Assembly: GCF_004328665.1 (NCBI RefSeq)
Contig: NZ_CP019770.1
Span: 2,852,001-2,916,000, forward strand
From: Pseudoalteromonas sp. DL-6
GTDB lineage: Bacteria; Pseudomonadota; Gammaproteobacteria; Enterobacterales; Alteromonadaceae
DNA length: 64,000 bases
Reading direction: 5' to 3'
Shown here: in pieces, positions 1-9,569 of the stretch
How positions within the stretch are numbered: the first letter of the stretch is position 1
Layout of the letters: each line of letters begins with the position of its first letter
Notes under the pieces: model-generated
What the model was told of the DNA's origin: nothing
The model's input: only the letters and a program-made list of their open reading frames with translations
Database searches by the model: none
Program-made: the position numbers and the translations under genes

Positions 1-17
1 AAGTTAGAAGATTCCGC

Positions 18-44
18 AAGCGCGACTAGAGATGGTTCGCGCTT
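18..44 (+). terminator. Hairpin, possible terminator of a gene left of the window
   Basis: An 8-bp perfect stem (AAGCGCGA at 18-25 with TCGCGCTT at 37-44) is followed by a T-rich tract (TTCTTTT). It fits a rho-independent terminator on the plus strand for a gene lying outside the window. It could also act on the 3' side of tapT, but the T tract favours the plus strand. Confidence 0.5.
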
Positions 45-140
45 TTCTTTTGCCTGAAAATCAGCGGTCAGCCAGAATTATATATATTCAAACTATGAAC
101 AAGCATTAAATCCAGCTTTTTCGTATTAATACCCTGCACT

Positions 141-827
141 TTATTCCGGCCTGCCTTTGTTACGCTTACCGAGTAAATAGGCGTCGCGAAACTTAATAAA
201 ATGCTGCTCTAATTTAGTACTTGCATCAACCTCATTCGCTAATGCTAATACCATAATAGCCACCTCTGCCGTACCTAACTGGTGAGCATGGGGTGCTACA
301 CGTAATCGGTAATCTGAGAGTTTTTCTGCGGTAATAGAAAGCACGGGCAAATTATCTAAATAAGGACTTTTGCGGATCATTTTTTTAGCTTCACGCCATG
401 TACCATCTAAAAATATAAACAATGGCTGTTTACCTGCAAACGTTTCAACCTGGGTTACCACCCTATCAGTTTCAACATCTTCAGCCGGAAAAATCACAAA
501 AGGCTGATACTTATCATTATTCAACAAGGCTAACAATGCCGGATCTGGGGAGGTTCTATCCCAACGAAACGCATAATTATCAGGCACTATTTCCGCAATT
601 AAACGCCCAGTGTTAGACGGTTTAAAACTTTCATTGTGATACATCAATAAACATACAGCAGCATCGCAGCTTGCGTACTCAGCGCCCTCACAAATACAGT
701 AATGCTTGGCAATTAAGCATTGTTCACAGCGATCCATTTTTCCACCACGGGCATTAAACTCACGTCGAGATTCACTTATTTGCTGGGCACGTAATGCTAA
801 AACTGAATTTTTTAAACTCTGGGTCAC
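141..827 (-). CDS. tapT: tRNA-uridine aminocarboxypropyltransferase (DTW domain, TapT/YfiP-like)
   Basis: The 228-residue protein carries the DTW-family signature, here DGTWREAKKM at about residues 141-150. Four cysteines near the N-terminus (34, 37, 44, 46) look like a zinc site, as in E. coli YfiP/TapT. That family transfers the 3-amino-3-carboxypropyl group of S-adenosylmethionine to uridine 47 in the tRNA variable loop. The start is GTG at 827: the N-terminal stretch LALRAQQ...ARGGK matches the family, and the next ATG (residue 31) would lose it. A TACAAT -10 candidate lies at 861-866, and the heptamer array ends right beside the matching -35 position. It is a single gene with its own promoter region; the function is family-based. 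Confidence 0.85.
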   Translation of the reverse strand: MTQSLKNSVLALRAQQISESRREFNARGGKMDRCEQCLIAKHYCICEGAEYASCDAAVCLLMYHNESFKPSNTGRLIAEIVPDNYAFRWDRTSPDPALLALLNNDKYQPFVIFPAEDVETDRVVTQVETFAGKQPLFIFLDGTWREAKKMIRKSPYLDNLPVLSITAEKLSDYRLRVAPHAHQLGTAEVAIMVLALANEVDASTKLEQHFIKFRDAYLLGKRNKGRPE

Positions 828-890
828 TGTGGTTAATTACCTATAAACTGATGGCTGCGCATTGTAGCTAAAATAAAAGAAAATAGATAT

Positions 891-1082
891 CAGCGGGCAG
901 CGGGCAGCGGGCAGCGGGCAGCGGGCAGCGGGCAGCGGGCAGCGGGCAGCGGGCAGCGGGCAGCGGGCAGCGGGCAGCGGGCAGCGGGCAGCGGGCAGCG
1001 GGCAGCGGGCAGCGGGCAGCGGGCAGCGGGCAGCGGGCAGCGGGCAGCGGGCAGCGGGCAGCGGGCAGCGGGCAGCGGGCAG
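891..1082. repeat. Perfect tandem heptamer array, 27 copies of CAGCGGG
   Basis: Twenty-seven uninterrupted copies of CAGCGGG (CCCGCTG on the minus strand) plus three bases, with no mismatch over 192 bp. All minus-strand frames stay open across it and give a PLPAARC-type periodic peptide, but a 7-bp unit does not keep frame and this is not coding. The array stands between the lpdA terminator and tapT and ends two bases from the position a tapT -35 box would take. Its purity suggests recent expansion by slippage. Confidence 0.97.
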
Positions 1083-1166
1083 ATAGTAAAATAAAACACT
1101 GGGCTCTTTGCAAACACAATTTTTATATTGTTGACGGGAGTTTACCTCGCGCAGGTTTAATTTTGA

Positions 1167-1187
1167 GGTTTTAAGCCCTTTGCTCGA
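1167..1187. repeat. Degenerate heptad cluster
   Basis: GGTTTTA, AGCCCTT and TGCTCGA follow each other in 7-bp phase. The same word order (GGTTTTA, then GCCC, then GCTCG) recurs at 8854-8895 and 9461-9488. The cluster is short and would not be called alone; the recurrence makes it credible. Confidence 0.5.
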
Positions 1188-1266
1188 CATCCTTTAACCT
1201 TTTTTGCACCATTGAGACGCTGCGCTACACAGAGCAATCTTTTGCTAAACGCTGAGGCTATAAAAA

Positions 1267-1298
1267 CAAAAAACCCAAGCCGAGGCTTGGGTTTTTTA
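1267..1298 (-). terminator. Terminator of the pdh operon, after lpdA
   Basis: A GC-rich stem CCCAAGC/GCTTGGG (1274-1280 with 1285-1291) is flanked by an A run on the left and a T run on the right, so it can work on both strands. It lies 20-50 bp past the lpdA stop codon, the normal place for a rho-independent terminator. Confidence 0.9.
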
Positions 1299-1318
1299 TC
1301 GCGATTAACTAAAAGAAA

Positions 1319-2746
1319 TTACTTCTTCTTTTTAACTGCTTTTTTGTTTGGTAAATCAGTGATTGAACCTTCAAAAATTTCAGCAGCAAGGCCGATTGAT
1401 TCGTTCAATGTTGGGTGAGCATGAATTGTCAGCGCTAGGTCTTCACCATCTGCACCCATTTCAATACCTAGACCGATTTCGCCCAGCATTTCGCCTGCGT
1501 TAATACCAATCATAGCACCACCGATAATACGGCCGCTTTCTTTATCAAAAATAAGCTTAGTAGAACCTTCAGTACGTGAAGAAGCAATAGCTCGACCCGA
1601 TGCAGCCCAAGGGAATACAGCTGTTTCGATGCTTAAACCTTGCTCTTTCGCTTCTTTTTCAGTTACACCTGCCCAAGCAATTTCTGGGTCAGTGTAAGCG
1701 ACCGAAGGAATACACTTAGGATCAAAGTAATGTTTTTTACCAGAGATAACTTCAGCAGCAACATGGCCTTCATGAACCGCTTTATGCGCAAGCATAGGCT
1801 GGCCAATTAAGTCACCAATTGCATAGATATGATCTACGTTTGTTTTAAGTTGCTTATCAACGTTGATAAAGCCACGCTCATCAACATTTACACCAGCTTT
1901 GTCAGCGTCTAATAAGTTACCATTTGGTGTACGACCTACAGCAACAAGTACTTTGTCGTAACGTACTGGTTCTGCTGGCGCATTTTTGCCTTCAAACGTA
2001 ACATATAAACCGTCGTCTTTTGCCTCAACGCCAGTTACTTTAGTTGAAAGCATCACGTTAAATTTATCTTTAACATGCTTTTGGTAAACTTTCATGATGT
2101 CTTTATCAGCAGCAGGAACAAGTTGGTCTGCAAATTCTACAACATCAATTGCAGAACCTAGTGCGCGGTAAACCGTACCCATTTCTAGACCGATAATACC
2201 ACCACCTAAAACGAGTAGCTTTTCAGGAACATCTTTAAGCTCTAACGCGCCCGTTGAATCAATAACGCGATCATCTTCTGGGATGAAAGGTAAGTTTACA
2301 GGTTTAGAACCCGCAGCAATAATTGCGTTATCAAAGGTAATGGTTGTTTTACCGTCAGCGCCTTCAACATCTAAAGTGTTGCTACCAGTAAATTTACCGT
2401 AACCAGATACAACTTTTACTTTACGCATTTTAGCCATGCCGTCTAAGCCACTAGTAAGTTGGCCAACAACAGACTCTTTCCAAGAACGAACTTCATCTAA
2501 GTCAATTTTTGGTGCGCCAAAAGTAACGCCGTGAGATGACATTTCTGCAGCATCATCAATCACTTTAGCTACGTGTAAAAGTGCTTTAGAAGGAATACAA
2601 CCAACATTAAGACATACACCGCCTAATGTCTCGCGAGATTCTACTAATGTAACTTCTAAGCCCAAGTCAGCAGCGCGAAAAGCCGCAGAGTAACCACCAG
2701 GACCACCGCCTAGTACAACAACTTGAGTTTTTAATTCGTTGCTCAT
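1319..2746 (-). CDS. lpdA: Dihydrolipoyl dehydrogenase (E3)
   Basis: This is the FAD-dependent E3 subunit that reoxidises dihydrolipoamide of the pyruvate (and usually 2-oxoglutarate) dehydrogenase complex with NAD+. Visible features are the FAD-binding GGGPGG at residues 13-18, the redox disulfide in GGVCLNVGC (Cys45 and Cys50), a second dinucleotide fold GGGIIGLEMG, and the C-terminal HAHPTLNES active-site motif. From the ATG at 2746, preceded by AAAGG, the protein has 475 residues, against 474 for E. coli Lpd; an upstream in-frame start at 2776 has no good ribosome site. It is third in the operon after aceE and aceF, with a hairpin in between, so an additional own promoter is likely as in E. 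coli. Confidence 0.97.
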   Translation of the reverse strand: MSNELKTQVVVLGGGPGGYSAAFRAADLGLEVTLVESRETLGGVCLNVGCIPSKALLHVAKVIDDAAEMSSHGVTFGAPKIDLDEVRSWKESVVGQLTSGLDGMAKMRKVKVVSGYGKFTGSNTLDVEGADGKTTITFDNAIIAAGSKPVNLPFIPEDDRVIDSTGALELKDVPEKLLVLGGGIIGLEMGTVYRALGSAIDVVEFADQLVPAADKDIMKVYQKHVKDKFNVMLSTKVTGVEAKDDGLYVTFEGKNAPAEPVRYDKVLVAVGRTPNGNLLDADKAGVNVDERGFINVDKQLKTNVDHIYAIGDLIGQPMLAHKAVHEGHVAAEVISGKKHYFDPKCIPSVAYTDPEIAWAGVTEKEAKEQGLSIETAVFPWAASGRAIASSRTEGSTKLIFDKESGRIIGGAMIGINAGEMLGEIGLGIEMGADGEDLALTIHAHPTLNESIGLAAEIFEGSITDLPNKKAVKKKK

Positions 2747-2855
2747 GCTATTACCTTTATTGTTTGAACGGGACACAGCCCCAAAATTTAACTGCCATGT
2801 TTCTGCAAGGCAGAAAAGGGCATTTGTGCAAATATTGTATCATTGCAAATGATAA

Positions 2856-2887
2856 AAATCCCAGCTAAAAACAACTGGCTGGGATTT
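2856..2887 (-). terminator. Intra-operon hairpin/attenuator between aceF and lpdA
   Basis: A 10-bp stem (AAATCCCAGC at 2856-2865 with GCTGGGATTT at 2878-2887) is followed on the minus strand by a T-rich tract. It lies between the aceF stop and lpdA and should cut the aceEF transcript partially, leaving lpdA to be supplied by read-through plus its own promoter. Confidence 0.7.
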
Positions 2888-2909
2888 GATTTTATTCACT
2901 CTGTAGTAA

Positions 2910-4835
2910 TTACATCACTAACTGGCGTATATCACTCATGTAACTTGCAAGAGTAACAGTAAAGCGTGCAGCAAGTGCACCGTCAATCACTCTATGGTCG
3001 TAAGACATTGAAAGCGGAACCATTAGCTTAGGTTCAAACTCTTTACCATTCCACTTAGGCTTCATCTCAGATTTTGACACACCTAAAATAGCCACCTCAG
3101 GCGCATTCACAATCGGCGTAAATGCCGTACCGCCAATACCACCTAGGCTTGAAATAGTAAAACAACCACCTTGCATATCTGATGAACTTAGCTTGCCATC
3201 ACGCGCCTTAACAGACACGTCCATTAGTTCACGAGAGAGTTCAATAATGCCTTTTTTATCAACATCTTTAAACACTGGTACAACTAAGCCATTCGGGGTA
3301 TCAACCGCTACACCAATGTTAATGTACTTTTTAAGGATTAAGCTTTCGCCATCCTCAGAAAGCGATGAGTTAAATGTAGGGAACTCAGCAAGCGCTTTAG
3401 CTGCTGCTTTCATTACAAACACGAGTGGCGTAATTTTAACACCTAGCTTTTTCTTCTCGTTAAGGGCATTTTGCTCTTTACGGAATTGCTCAAGACTCGT
3501 GATATCCGCTTCATCAAACTGAGTAACATGTGGGATTTGCACCCAGTTACGATGTAGGTTTTTACCTGACAGCTTTTGAATACGAGAAAGTTTTTTCTCT
3601 TCAATTTCACCAAACTTAGCAAAATCAACTTTTGGCCATGGAATTAAACCAAGCTCACCGCCACCGGCATTGCCTTTAGCTGCAGGTACTTGACCAGATT
3701 CAACTTGCTTAACCAGTTGCTTAACATAGTTTTGCACGTCTTCTTTAACAACACGGTTTTTACGACCTGTGCCTTTTACGTTCGCAAGGTTAATACCAAA
3801 CTCACGTGCTAAACGACGAACAACGGGCGATGCATGAGCATAAGCGCTGTTGTTTTCAAAGCTCTCAGCACTTGCTTTTTCAGGCGCAGCAGTTGGTTTT
3901 GACTCTGCTTGAGCTGCTGGCTTAGATTCAGCCTTTGGCTCATTTTGTTTTGCAGGCGCGTCACTTGGCGTGCTACCTGCTACTTCAAATACAAAAATCA
4001 GGGAACCCGTTTTAACTTTATCGCCTGTTGCCACTTTAATTTCTTTTACAGTACCTGCAAACGGTGCTGGTACTTCCATGGCGGCTTTATCGCCCTCAAC
4101 GTTTAAGATAGATTGCTCTTCTTCTACGCTATCGCCAACCGCAACCATGACTTCGGTTACTTCAACTTCGTCGTCACCAATATCCGGTACGCTAACTTCT
4201 TTTGTGCTTGATGCTGACGCTTTAGATGAAGCAGCTTTTTCAGCAGGCTTCTCTTGCGTTTTTGAATCACTTGCAGGTGCAGTGTCGTTATCACCACCAG
4301 CGACTTCAAAAACAAACACTAATGAGCCCGTTTTCACTTTGTCACCAGTATTTACTTTAATTTCTTTTACGGTGCCAGCAAATGGTGCAGGTACTTCCAT
4401 GGCGGCTTTATCGCCTTCAACGTTTAAGATAGATTGCTCTTCTTCTACGCTATCGCCAACCGCAACCATCACTTCAGTCACTTCAACTTCGTCATCGCCA
4501 ATATCTGGCACAGTCACTTCTTTGGTTGATGAGCCCGATGATGCAGCAGGGGCTGCTTCTTCGGTTTTTTCAGCTGCTTTAGAGTCAGCACCAGAGTCTT
4601 GCGCTTCACCTTCAAATATGAACACTAAAGTGCCTGTGGTTACTGTATCGCCCACATTTACTTTAATTTCTTTTACCGTACCCGCTTGTTCAGCAGGTAC
4701 TTCCATCGCAGCTTTATCGCCTTCAACACTTAATAGTGATTGGTCAACTTCAACTTTATCGCCAACGCTCACTAGTATTTCGGTTACTTCTACTTCATCG
4801 CCACCGATATCAGGTACTTTAATTTCAATACTCAT
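2910..4835 (-). CDS. aceF: Pyruvate dehydrogenase E2, dihydrolipoyl acetyltransferase
   Basis: E2 forms the core of the pyruvate dehydrogenase complex and moves acetyl groups from lipoamide to CoA. The 641-residue protein shows three lipoyl domains with DKA lipoylation sites at Lys41, Lys143 and Lys250, Ala/Pro/Glu-rich linkers, a peripheral-subunit-binding domain at about 332-372, and a catalytic domain ending in SYDHRVIDG (His614, Asp618). This matches the three-lipoyl E. coli type (630 residues). Lipoyl domains 2 and 3 are almost identical in protein and DNA, suggesting recent duplication or gene conversion. The gene starts 10 bp after aceE and is translated from the same mRNA. Confidence 0.97.
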   Translation of the reverse strand: MSIEIKVPDIGGDEVEVTEILVSVGDKVEVDQSLLSVEGDKAAMEVPAEQAGTVKEIKVNVGDTVTTGTLVFIFEGEAQDSGADSKAAEKTEEAAPAASSGSSTKEVTVPDIGDDEVEVTEVMVAVGDSVEEEQSILNVEGDKAAMEVPAPFAGTVKEIKVNTGDKVKTGSLVFVFEVAGGDNDTAPASDSKTQEKPAEKAASSKASASSTKEVSVPDIGDDEVEVTEVMVAVGDSVEEEQSILNVEGDKAAMEVPAPFAGTVKEIKVATGDKVKTGSLIFVFEVAGSTPSDAPAKQNEPKAESKPAAQAESKPTAAPEKASAESFENNSAYAHASPVVRRLAREFGINLANVKGTGRKNRVVKEDVQNYVKQLVKQVESGQVPAAKGNAGGGELGLIPWPKVDFAKFGEIEEKKLSRIQKLSGKNLHRNWVQIPHVTQFDEADITSLEQFRKEQNALNEKKKLGVKITPLVFVMKAAAKALAEFPTFNSSLSEDGESLILKKYINIGVAVDTPNGLVVPVFKDVDKKGIIELSRELMDVSVKARDGKLSSSDMQGGCFTISSLGGIGGTAFTPIVNAPEVAILGVSKSEMKPKWNGKEFEPKLMVPLSMSYDHRVIDGALAARFTVTLASYMSDIRQLVM

Positions 4836-4845
4836 TGCAAACCTC

Positions 4846-7512
4846 TTATGCGTACAGTGGATTTAGTTTGTTAGTGTCGATGTTGAATTTTTTAATTGCT
4901 TCAACAACCACTGACTTTTCAACTTCACCACGTTTAGCAAGTTCAGATAATGTCGCAACTACCACGTAGCTTGCGTTAACTTCAAAGTGACGACGTAGGT
5001 TTTCACGGCTGTCTGAACGACCGTAACCATCTGTACCCAATACTTTGTAGTTATTGCTTGGAATAAATGAACGCGCTTGTTCTGCGTAGTTTTTCATGTA
5101 ATCCGTTGCAGCAACAGTTACTGAATCGTTTAATACGCTAGTGATGTATGGCGTTTTTTGCTCGCTTTCTGGGTTAAGCATGTTGAAACGTTCAACATCT
5201 TGTCCATCACGGGTAAGTTCATTGAATGAAGTTACTGAGTAAACATCAGACGCAATACCAAACTCTTCGCTTAAAATTGTCGCCGCTTTACGCACTTCAG
5301 TCATGATAGTACCTGAGCTTAATAGCTGTACGTTGGCTTTTTTACCTTCGTAGCTTTCTAGCTTGTAGATACCTTTACGAATACCTTCTTCAGCGCCTTC
5401 TGGCATTGCTGGCTGATGGTAATTTTCGTTCATTAGCGTTAGATAGTAGTAAATGTTTTCTTGATCTTCACCGTACATACGACGAATACCGTCTTGCACG
5501 ATAACCGCTACTTCAAATGCATAAGTAGGATCGTAAGAAATACAGTTAGGTACCGTGTTTGCAAGAATGTGGCTGTGGCCATCTTCGTGCTGTAAGCCTT
5601 CACCATTTAGCGTTGTACGACCCGCTGTAGCACCTAATAAGAAACCACGTGCTTGTTGATCCCCTGCCATCCATGCCATGTCACCAACACGTTGGAAACC
5701 AAACATAGAGTAGTAAATGTAGAATGGGATCATCGGTAAGTCGTTGGTACTGTAAGATGTTGCAGCAGCAACCCATGACGACATTGCACCTAGCTCGTTA
5801 ATACCTTCTTGTAGTACTTGTCCTGACGTTGCTTCTTTGTAGTAAGAAACAATATCACGGTCTTGAGGCGTGTAGTTTTGGCCATGCGGATTATAAATAC
5901 CGATCTGACGGAATAAACCTTCCATACCAAAAGTACGTGCTTCATCGGCAATAATTGGCACAATGTTTTTACCAATGCCTTTATCTTTTAATAAGATATT
6001 AAGTGCACGTACAAAGCCCATAGTGGTTGAAATATCACGTTTTTGCTCTTCAAGTAACGGCTTAAACGCATCTACTTCTGGCAACTGTAATTTTTCAGAG
6101 AACTTAGCGATACGTGTTGGCGTGTAACCTTGTAACGCATCACGACGAGCATGTAGGTACTTGTACTCTGGAGAATCTTTTTCAAGCTCTAAGTAAGGCA
6201 GCTCTTTTAATTGCTCTTCTGATACTAAATCATCTAAGCCTAAACGTGAGCGTAAGTGAGCCACATGCGACATATCCATTTTCTTAACTTGGTGCGCAAT
6301 GTTTTTACCTTCAGCCGCTTCACCCATGCCGTAACCTTTTACTGTTTTAGCAAGGATCACTGTTGGACGGTCTTTAGTCTCTTCTGCTTTTTTGAATGCA
6401 GCATAAAGTTTTGAAGATTCATGACCACCACGCTTAAGCGCAAAAATTTCGTCATCGGTCATATCAGCAACAAGTGCCGCTGTTTCTGGGTAACGACCAA
6501 AGAAATGTTCACGTACGTACGCGCCATCTTTTGCTTTATATGTTTGGTAATCGCCATCAACAGTTTCGTTCATTAGCTGTAGTAGTTTACCTGTGGTGTC
6601 TTTAGCAAGCAGAATATCCCAACCGCTACCCCAAACAAGTTTAATAACATTCCAGCCAGCGCCTTTAAATAGCCCTTCTAGCTCTTGAATGATTTTACCA
6701 TTACCCATTACAGGGCCATCTAAGCGCTGTAGATTACAGTTAATTAAGTAACATAGGTTATCTAGCTTCTCACGCGCAGCAAAAGAGATAGCACCACGTG
6801 ATTCTGGCTCATCCATTTCACCATCACCTAAGAACGCGTATACACGTTGGTTTTTAGTGTCTTTTAAGCCACGACCATCTAAGTACTTTAAGAAACGCGC
6901 TTGGTAAATTGAAGAAATTGGACCTAAACCCATAGATACCGTTGGGAACTGCCAAAACTCAGGCATTAATTTAGGGTGAGGGTAAGAAGGTAGGCCATTG
7001 CCATCTACTTCCTGACGGAAATTATCAAGTTGTTCGGCGCTTAAACGCCCCTCAACAAATGCACGCGCATAAATGCCCGGAGAAATATGACCTTGGTAAT
7101 ATACTAAATCGCCGCCATCAACATCATTTGGCGCTTTAAAGAAGTGGTTAAAACACACCTCATAAAATGCAGCAGACGATTGGTAAGACGCCATATGGCC
7201 GCCTAAGTCGAGATCTTTTTTCGATGCACGCAATACAATCATAATCGCGTTCCAGCGAATAATTGAACGAATACGGCGCTCAAGATTTACATCACCAGGG
7301 TAGGCAGGTTCTTGATCAACCGGAATCGTATTAACGTAGTTTGTGTTAATGCCTGTTGGCATATCAACACCGTCTAAACGGGCTTGCTCTAACACTTGCT
7401 CAAGTAAAAACTGAGCTCGTTCAACACCTTCTTCGCGCACAACCGATTCAAGAGCTTGTAACCACTCTTGTGTTTCTAGCGCGTCTACGTCAATTTTATT
7501 GACTTCAGACAT
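4846..7512 (-). CDS. aceE: Pyruvate dehydrogenase E1 (homodimeric type)
   Basis: The 888-residue protein is the thiamine-diphosphate-dependent E1 that decarboxylates pyruvate and acetylates the E2 lipoyl groups. The TPP/Mg motif begins [10 protein letters not shown] at residue 229 and ends near [10 protein letters not shown]. Length and sequence fit the single-chain E1 of gammaproteobacteria (E. coli AceE, 887 residues), not the alpha/beta type. It lies 83 bp after pdhR and 10 bp before aceF, so the order is pdhR-aceE-aceF-lpdA as in E. coli. Expression is presumably set by PdhR at the box upstream of pdhR. Confidence 0.98.
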   Translation of the reverse strand: MSEVNKIDVDALETQEWLQALESVVREEGVERAQFLLEQVLEQARLDGVDMPTGINTNYVNTIPVDQEPAYPGDVNLERRIRSIIRWNAIMIVLRASKKDLDLGGHMASYQSSAAFYEVCFNHFFKAPNDVDGGDLVYYQGHISPGIYARAFVEGRLSAEQLDNFRQEVDGNGLPSYPHPKLMPEFWQFPTVSMGLGPISSIYQARFLKYLDGRGLKDTKNQRVYAFLGDGEMDEPESRGAISFAAREKLDNLCYLINCNLQRLDGPVMGNGKIIQELEGLFKGAGWNVIKLVWGSGWDILLAKDTTGKLLQLMNETVDGDYQTYKAKDGAYVREHFFGRYPETAALVADMTDDEIFALKRGGHESSKLYAAFKKAEETKDRPTVILAKTVKGYGMGEAAEGKNIAHQVKKMDMSHVAHLRSRLGLDDLVSEEQLKELPYLELEKDSPEYKYLHARRDALQGYTPTRIAKFSEKLQLPEVDAFKPLLEEQKRDISTTMGFVRALNILLKDKGIGKNIVPIIADEARTFGMEGLFRQIGIYNPHGQNYTPQDRDIVSYYKEATSGQVLQEGINELGAMSSWVAAATSYSTNDLPMIPFYIYYSMFGFQRVGDMAWMAGDQQARGFLLGATAGRTTLNGEGLQHEDGHSHILANTVPNCISYDPTYAFEVAVIVQDGIRRMYGEDQENIYYYLTLMNENYHQPAMPEGAEEGIRKGIYKLESYEGKKANVQLLSSGTIMTEVRKAATILSEEFGIASDVYSVTSFNELTRDGQDVERFNMLNPESEQKTPYITSVLNDSVTVAATDYMKNYAEQARSFIPSNNYKVLGTDGYGRSDSRENLRRHFEVNASYVVVATLSELAKRGEVEKSVVVEAIKKFNIDTNKLNPLYA

Positions 7513-7595
7513 ATGGAGGTTTCCTTATGTTTAAAATACTAATGTATGTATTGAATACTTCACTGTTGAATCAAGTTAACAGTGAATGTACTTGC

Positions 7596-8345
7596 TTAAT
7601 TTTGTTTGGTGCGTCTTAAACTACGTTCAATTCGCGAATGCTCTTTACCCGCTTCAAGCAATGCTTCTTCAATATAGGCTAAATGCGCATTACTCGCTAA
7701 GCGAGCTTGTTCAGGATTACCGTCAATCACTGCATCCATTAATAAACGCCGGTGTTCGGCTAATTGGCTGCTTATATCTGACTTTTTAAGTAACACTGTT
7801 AAATTTTGTAAAACATTTTGCTCAAGTAAGCTTTGCATCCCTCTTACTAAATGCAGTAACACTACGTTATGAGACGCCTCAGCGATGCAAAAATGAAAGT
7901 CATTAATCGCTTTGGCTTTTTGCTTTAATTCATCTTTAGCTAATGCAATCTGATCAAAGCTCTGTTTTACTTTTGCAAAATCGTTGCTTGTTCCGCGAAG
8001 TGCTGCGTAATAAGCTGCAATTCCCTCTAGCGCATGACGAAATTCTAATAAATCAAATTGCGATTCGGGGTGTTTACTGATCAAATCAAACAACGGATCA
8101 GTCAGTCCCTCTTCCAATTGATTTTTTACATACGTTCCACCACCTTGACGACGGGTTACAAGCCCTTTTGCCTCAAGCTTTTGAATGGCTTCACGCAACG
8201 ACGGACGCGACACTTCAAATTGCTTAGCGAGTTCACGCTCCGGTGGTAACTTTTCTCCTGGTGCTAACGACCCCTCAAGAATCATGTTCTCAAGTTGTTG
8301 TAAAATAACATCAGATAATTTTGCCGCTTTAATTTTTAAAGACAT
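7596..8345 (-). CDS. pdhR: Pyruvate dehydrogenase complex repressor, GntR/FadR family
   Basis: A 249-residue transcription factor with an N-terminal GntR winged helix (about residues 8-75, including PPERELAKQFEVSRPSLREA) and a C-terminal all-helical FCD/FadC effector domain (from about 95). Known PdhR proteins bind pyruvate and leave DNA when it is abundant. Its place at the head of aceEF-lpdA and a palindromic PdhR box in its promoter make the assignment firm. The ATG at 8345 is chosen; a TTG one codon upstream is the only alternative. The ribosome site is weak. Negative autoregulation is expected. Confidence 0.95.
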   Translation of the reverse strand: MSLKIKAAKLSDVILQQLENMILEGSLAPGEKLPPERELAKQFEVSRPSLREAIQKLEAKGLVTRRQGGGTYVKNQLEEGLTDPLFDLISKHPESQFDLLEFRHALEGIAAYYAALRGTSNDFAKVKQSFDQIALAKDELKQKAKAINDFHFCIAEASHNVVLLHLVRGMQSLLEQNVLQNLTVLLKKSDISSQLAEHRRLLMDAVIDGNPEQARLASNAHLAYIEEALLEAGKEHSRIERSLRRTKQN

Positions 8346-8421
8346 CAATCAACGTCCGCGTTGTATAAGTGCTAGCAGCCCATTAAATAAGGCTTTTAAC
8401 TGAATGACCTGACCAAAAGGT

Positions 8422-8441
8422 AAATTGGTCATACCAAATTT
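8422..8441 (-). promoter_or_regulatory. PdhR operator
   Basis: AAATTGGTCATACCAAATTT is a dyad matching the PdhR consensus ATTGGT-N3-ACCAAT in all but one terminal base. It lies about 77 bp before the pdhR start and just downstream of the best predicted -10 box, where a bound repressor would block transcription of pdhR-aceEF-lpdA. Confidence 0.85.
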
Positions 8442-8447
8442 TGCCAT

Positions 8448-8476
8448 ACGTTATCAAAAACCGTAATTACTGTCAA
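8448..8476 (-). promoter_or_regulatory. Candidate sigma70 promoter of the pdh operon
   Basis: On the minus strand a perfect TTGACA (8471-8476) is followed after 17 bases by TAACGT (8448-8453), a poor -10 box. The predicted start falls inside the PdhR operator. The -35 box and the operator position support it; the weak -10 leaves doubt. Confidence 0.5.
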
Positions 8477-8603
8477 TTTACAGCAGTTTTAAAGCCCTAA
8501 GGCCAGCGTAACGTAATTTAAACAAAGTTCAAATAATACACAGATTACAGAGGATAAAGAAAGGTTAATAAGATGAAAAACAAATGGTCAGACCAGCTGA
8601 TTT

Positions 8604-8662
8604 TCGGGGTTCGGGGTTCGGGGTTCGGGGTTCGGGGTTCGGGGTTCGGGGTTCGGGGTTCG
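8604..8662. repeat. Tandem heptamer array, 8.4 copies of TCGGGGT
   Basis: Perfect 7-bp tandem repeat (TCGGGGT, equal to GGGTTCG in another phase) over 59 bp. It lies upstream of the pdhR promoter in the long spacer towards ampE. Same period as the arrays at 891, 18523 and 23928, with a different heptamer. Confidence 0.95.
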
Positions 8663-8832
8663 CCAAAATAATGCTTGGTATTAATTAAAACACAATTAGT
8701 AATTTATTTATAAAAAAGCAAAGAAAGGCTGTGTTTTTTTGCTCATTTTCACTCATTCTTTGCTCTTTGTGCAAATATATTTTAAGTGATTTATTCACAA
8801 CAGAGATTAAGAGACGCTGCGCTTTTAGAGGA

Positions 8833-8895
8833 GGTTTTAGGTTAGAGGTTAAAGGTTTTAAGCCCGTTCCACGTTGCTTGTAGCTCGTAGCTCGC
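8833..8895. repeat. Degenerate in-phase heptad cluster
   Basis: Nine successive 7-bp words in register: GGTTTTA, GGTTAGA, GGTTAAA, GGTTTTA, AGCCCGT, TCCACGT, TGCTTGT, AGCTCGT, AGCTCGC. It shows both heptamer classes (GGTT-type and CCCG/CTCG-type) joined without loss of phase. A 13-base string just before it (8811-8823) is also found at 1214-1226. Confidence 0.8.
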
Positions 8896-8946
8896 CCACA
8901 TTAAGCTAAACACGGTGCTTAGTTTCTACCAAAACCAAACACCAAA

Positions 8947-9450
8947 TATATTTATTTCTGAACCTCTGAGGGCACAACCATTGATTGTCACTTTCTCTGT
9001 GTACTCAGCATTCTCTGTGGTAAATAAATTACTTAAACACTATTACACAAAGAGAAGATAATAGGGATAAATGAGAAGCCAAAATGAAGTAACCCCCAGT
9101 ACCTAGAACCTAAAGCCAGAGATCTAATATTTATTTTTTGAACCACAGAGGGCACAGAGGCGCTTCGCGCTCCACAGAGGGAACAACCATTGATTGTCAC
9201 TTCCTCTGTGTACTCTGCATTCTCTGTGGTAAATAAATTACTTAAAAGCTATTACACAAAGAGAAGATAATGAGGGTAAATGAGAAGCCAAAATAAAGTA
9301 ACCCCTAGTGCCTAGAACCTAAAGCCAGAGATCTAATATTTATTTTTTGAACCACAGGGGGAACAACCATTGATTGTCACTTCCTCTGTGTACTCAGCAT
9401 TCTCTGTGGTAAATAAATTACTTAAAAAACTATTACACAAAGAGAGGATG
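8947..9450. repeat. Three imperfect direct repeats of about 115-210 bp
   Basis: Three consecutive copies start near 8947, 9127 and 9337. Each holds a core of the type CAACCATTGATTGTCAC, then a TTCTCTGTGGT tail and an ATTACACAAAGAGA segment. In copies 2 and 3 the ACCACAG at the front and CTGTGGT behind the core form an inverted repeat, so each unit can fold. Copy 2 has about 29 extra bases (CACAGAGGCGCTTCGCGC type), and a related inverted fragment lies at about 18690-18738. No open reading frame of note is present. The 1.2 kb from 8346 to 9569 holds only these repeats, the heptad clusters and the pdh promoter. Confidence 0.9.
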
Positions 9451-9460
9451 GGGGTAAAGA

Positions 9461-9495
9461 GGTTTTAGCCCGCCCCCCGTTGCTCGCGCAGCCCG
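9461..9495. repeat. Degenerate heptad cluster before the ampE 3' end
   Basis: GGTTTTA, GCCCGCC, CCCCGTT, GCTCGCG and CAGCCCG follow in 7-bp phase directly after the third copy of the long direct repeat. The word order repeats that at 1167 and 8854. Confidence 0.6.
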
Positions 9496-9569
9496 CCAAC
9501 ACCAAACTAAACAAGGTGCTTGGCTTAATTTCTACCTAACACCTAATACCTATGACCCAACCCCTAGTT

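Noticed and set aside
891..1082. CRISPR array
   Set aside because: The unit is 7 bp with no spacers, and no cas genes are present.
837..1190. Minus-strand open frames with a PLPAARC-type periodic peptide
   Set aside because: They come only from the stop-free 7-bp array; all minus frames are open, there is no ribosome site, and a 7-bp unit cannot be kept by selection for a frame.
3970..4866. A 298-codon plus-strand frame opposite aceF
   Set aside because: Ser/Thr-rich shadow of the lipoyl domain repeats; the opposite strand encodes a textbook AceF.
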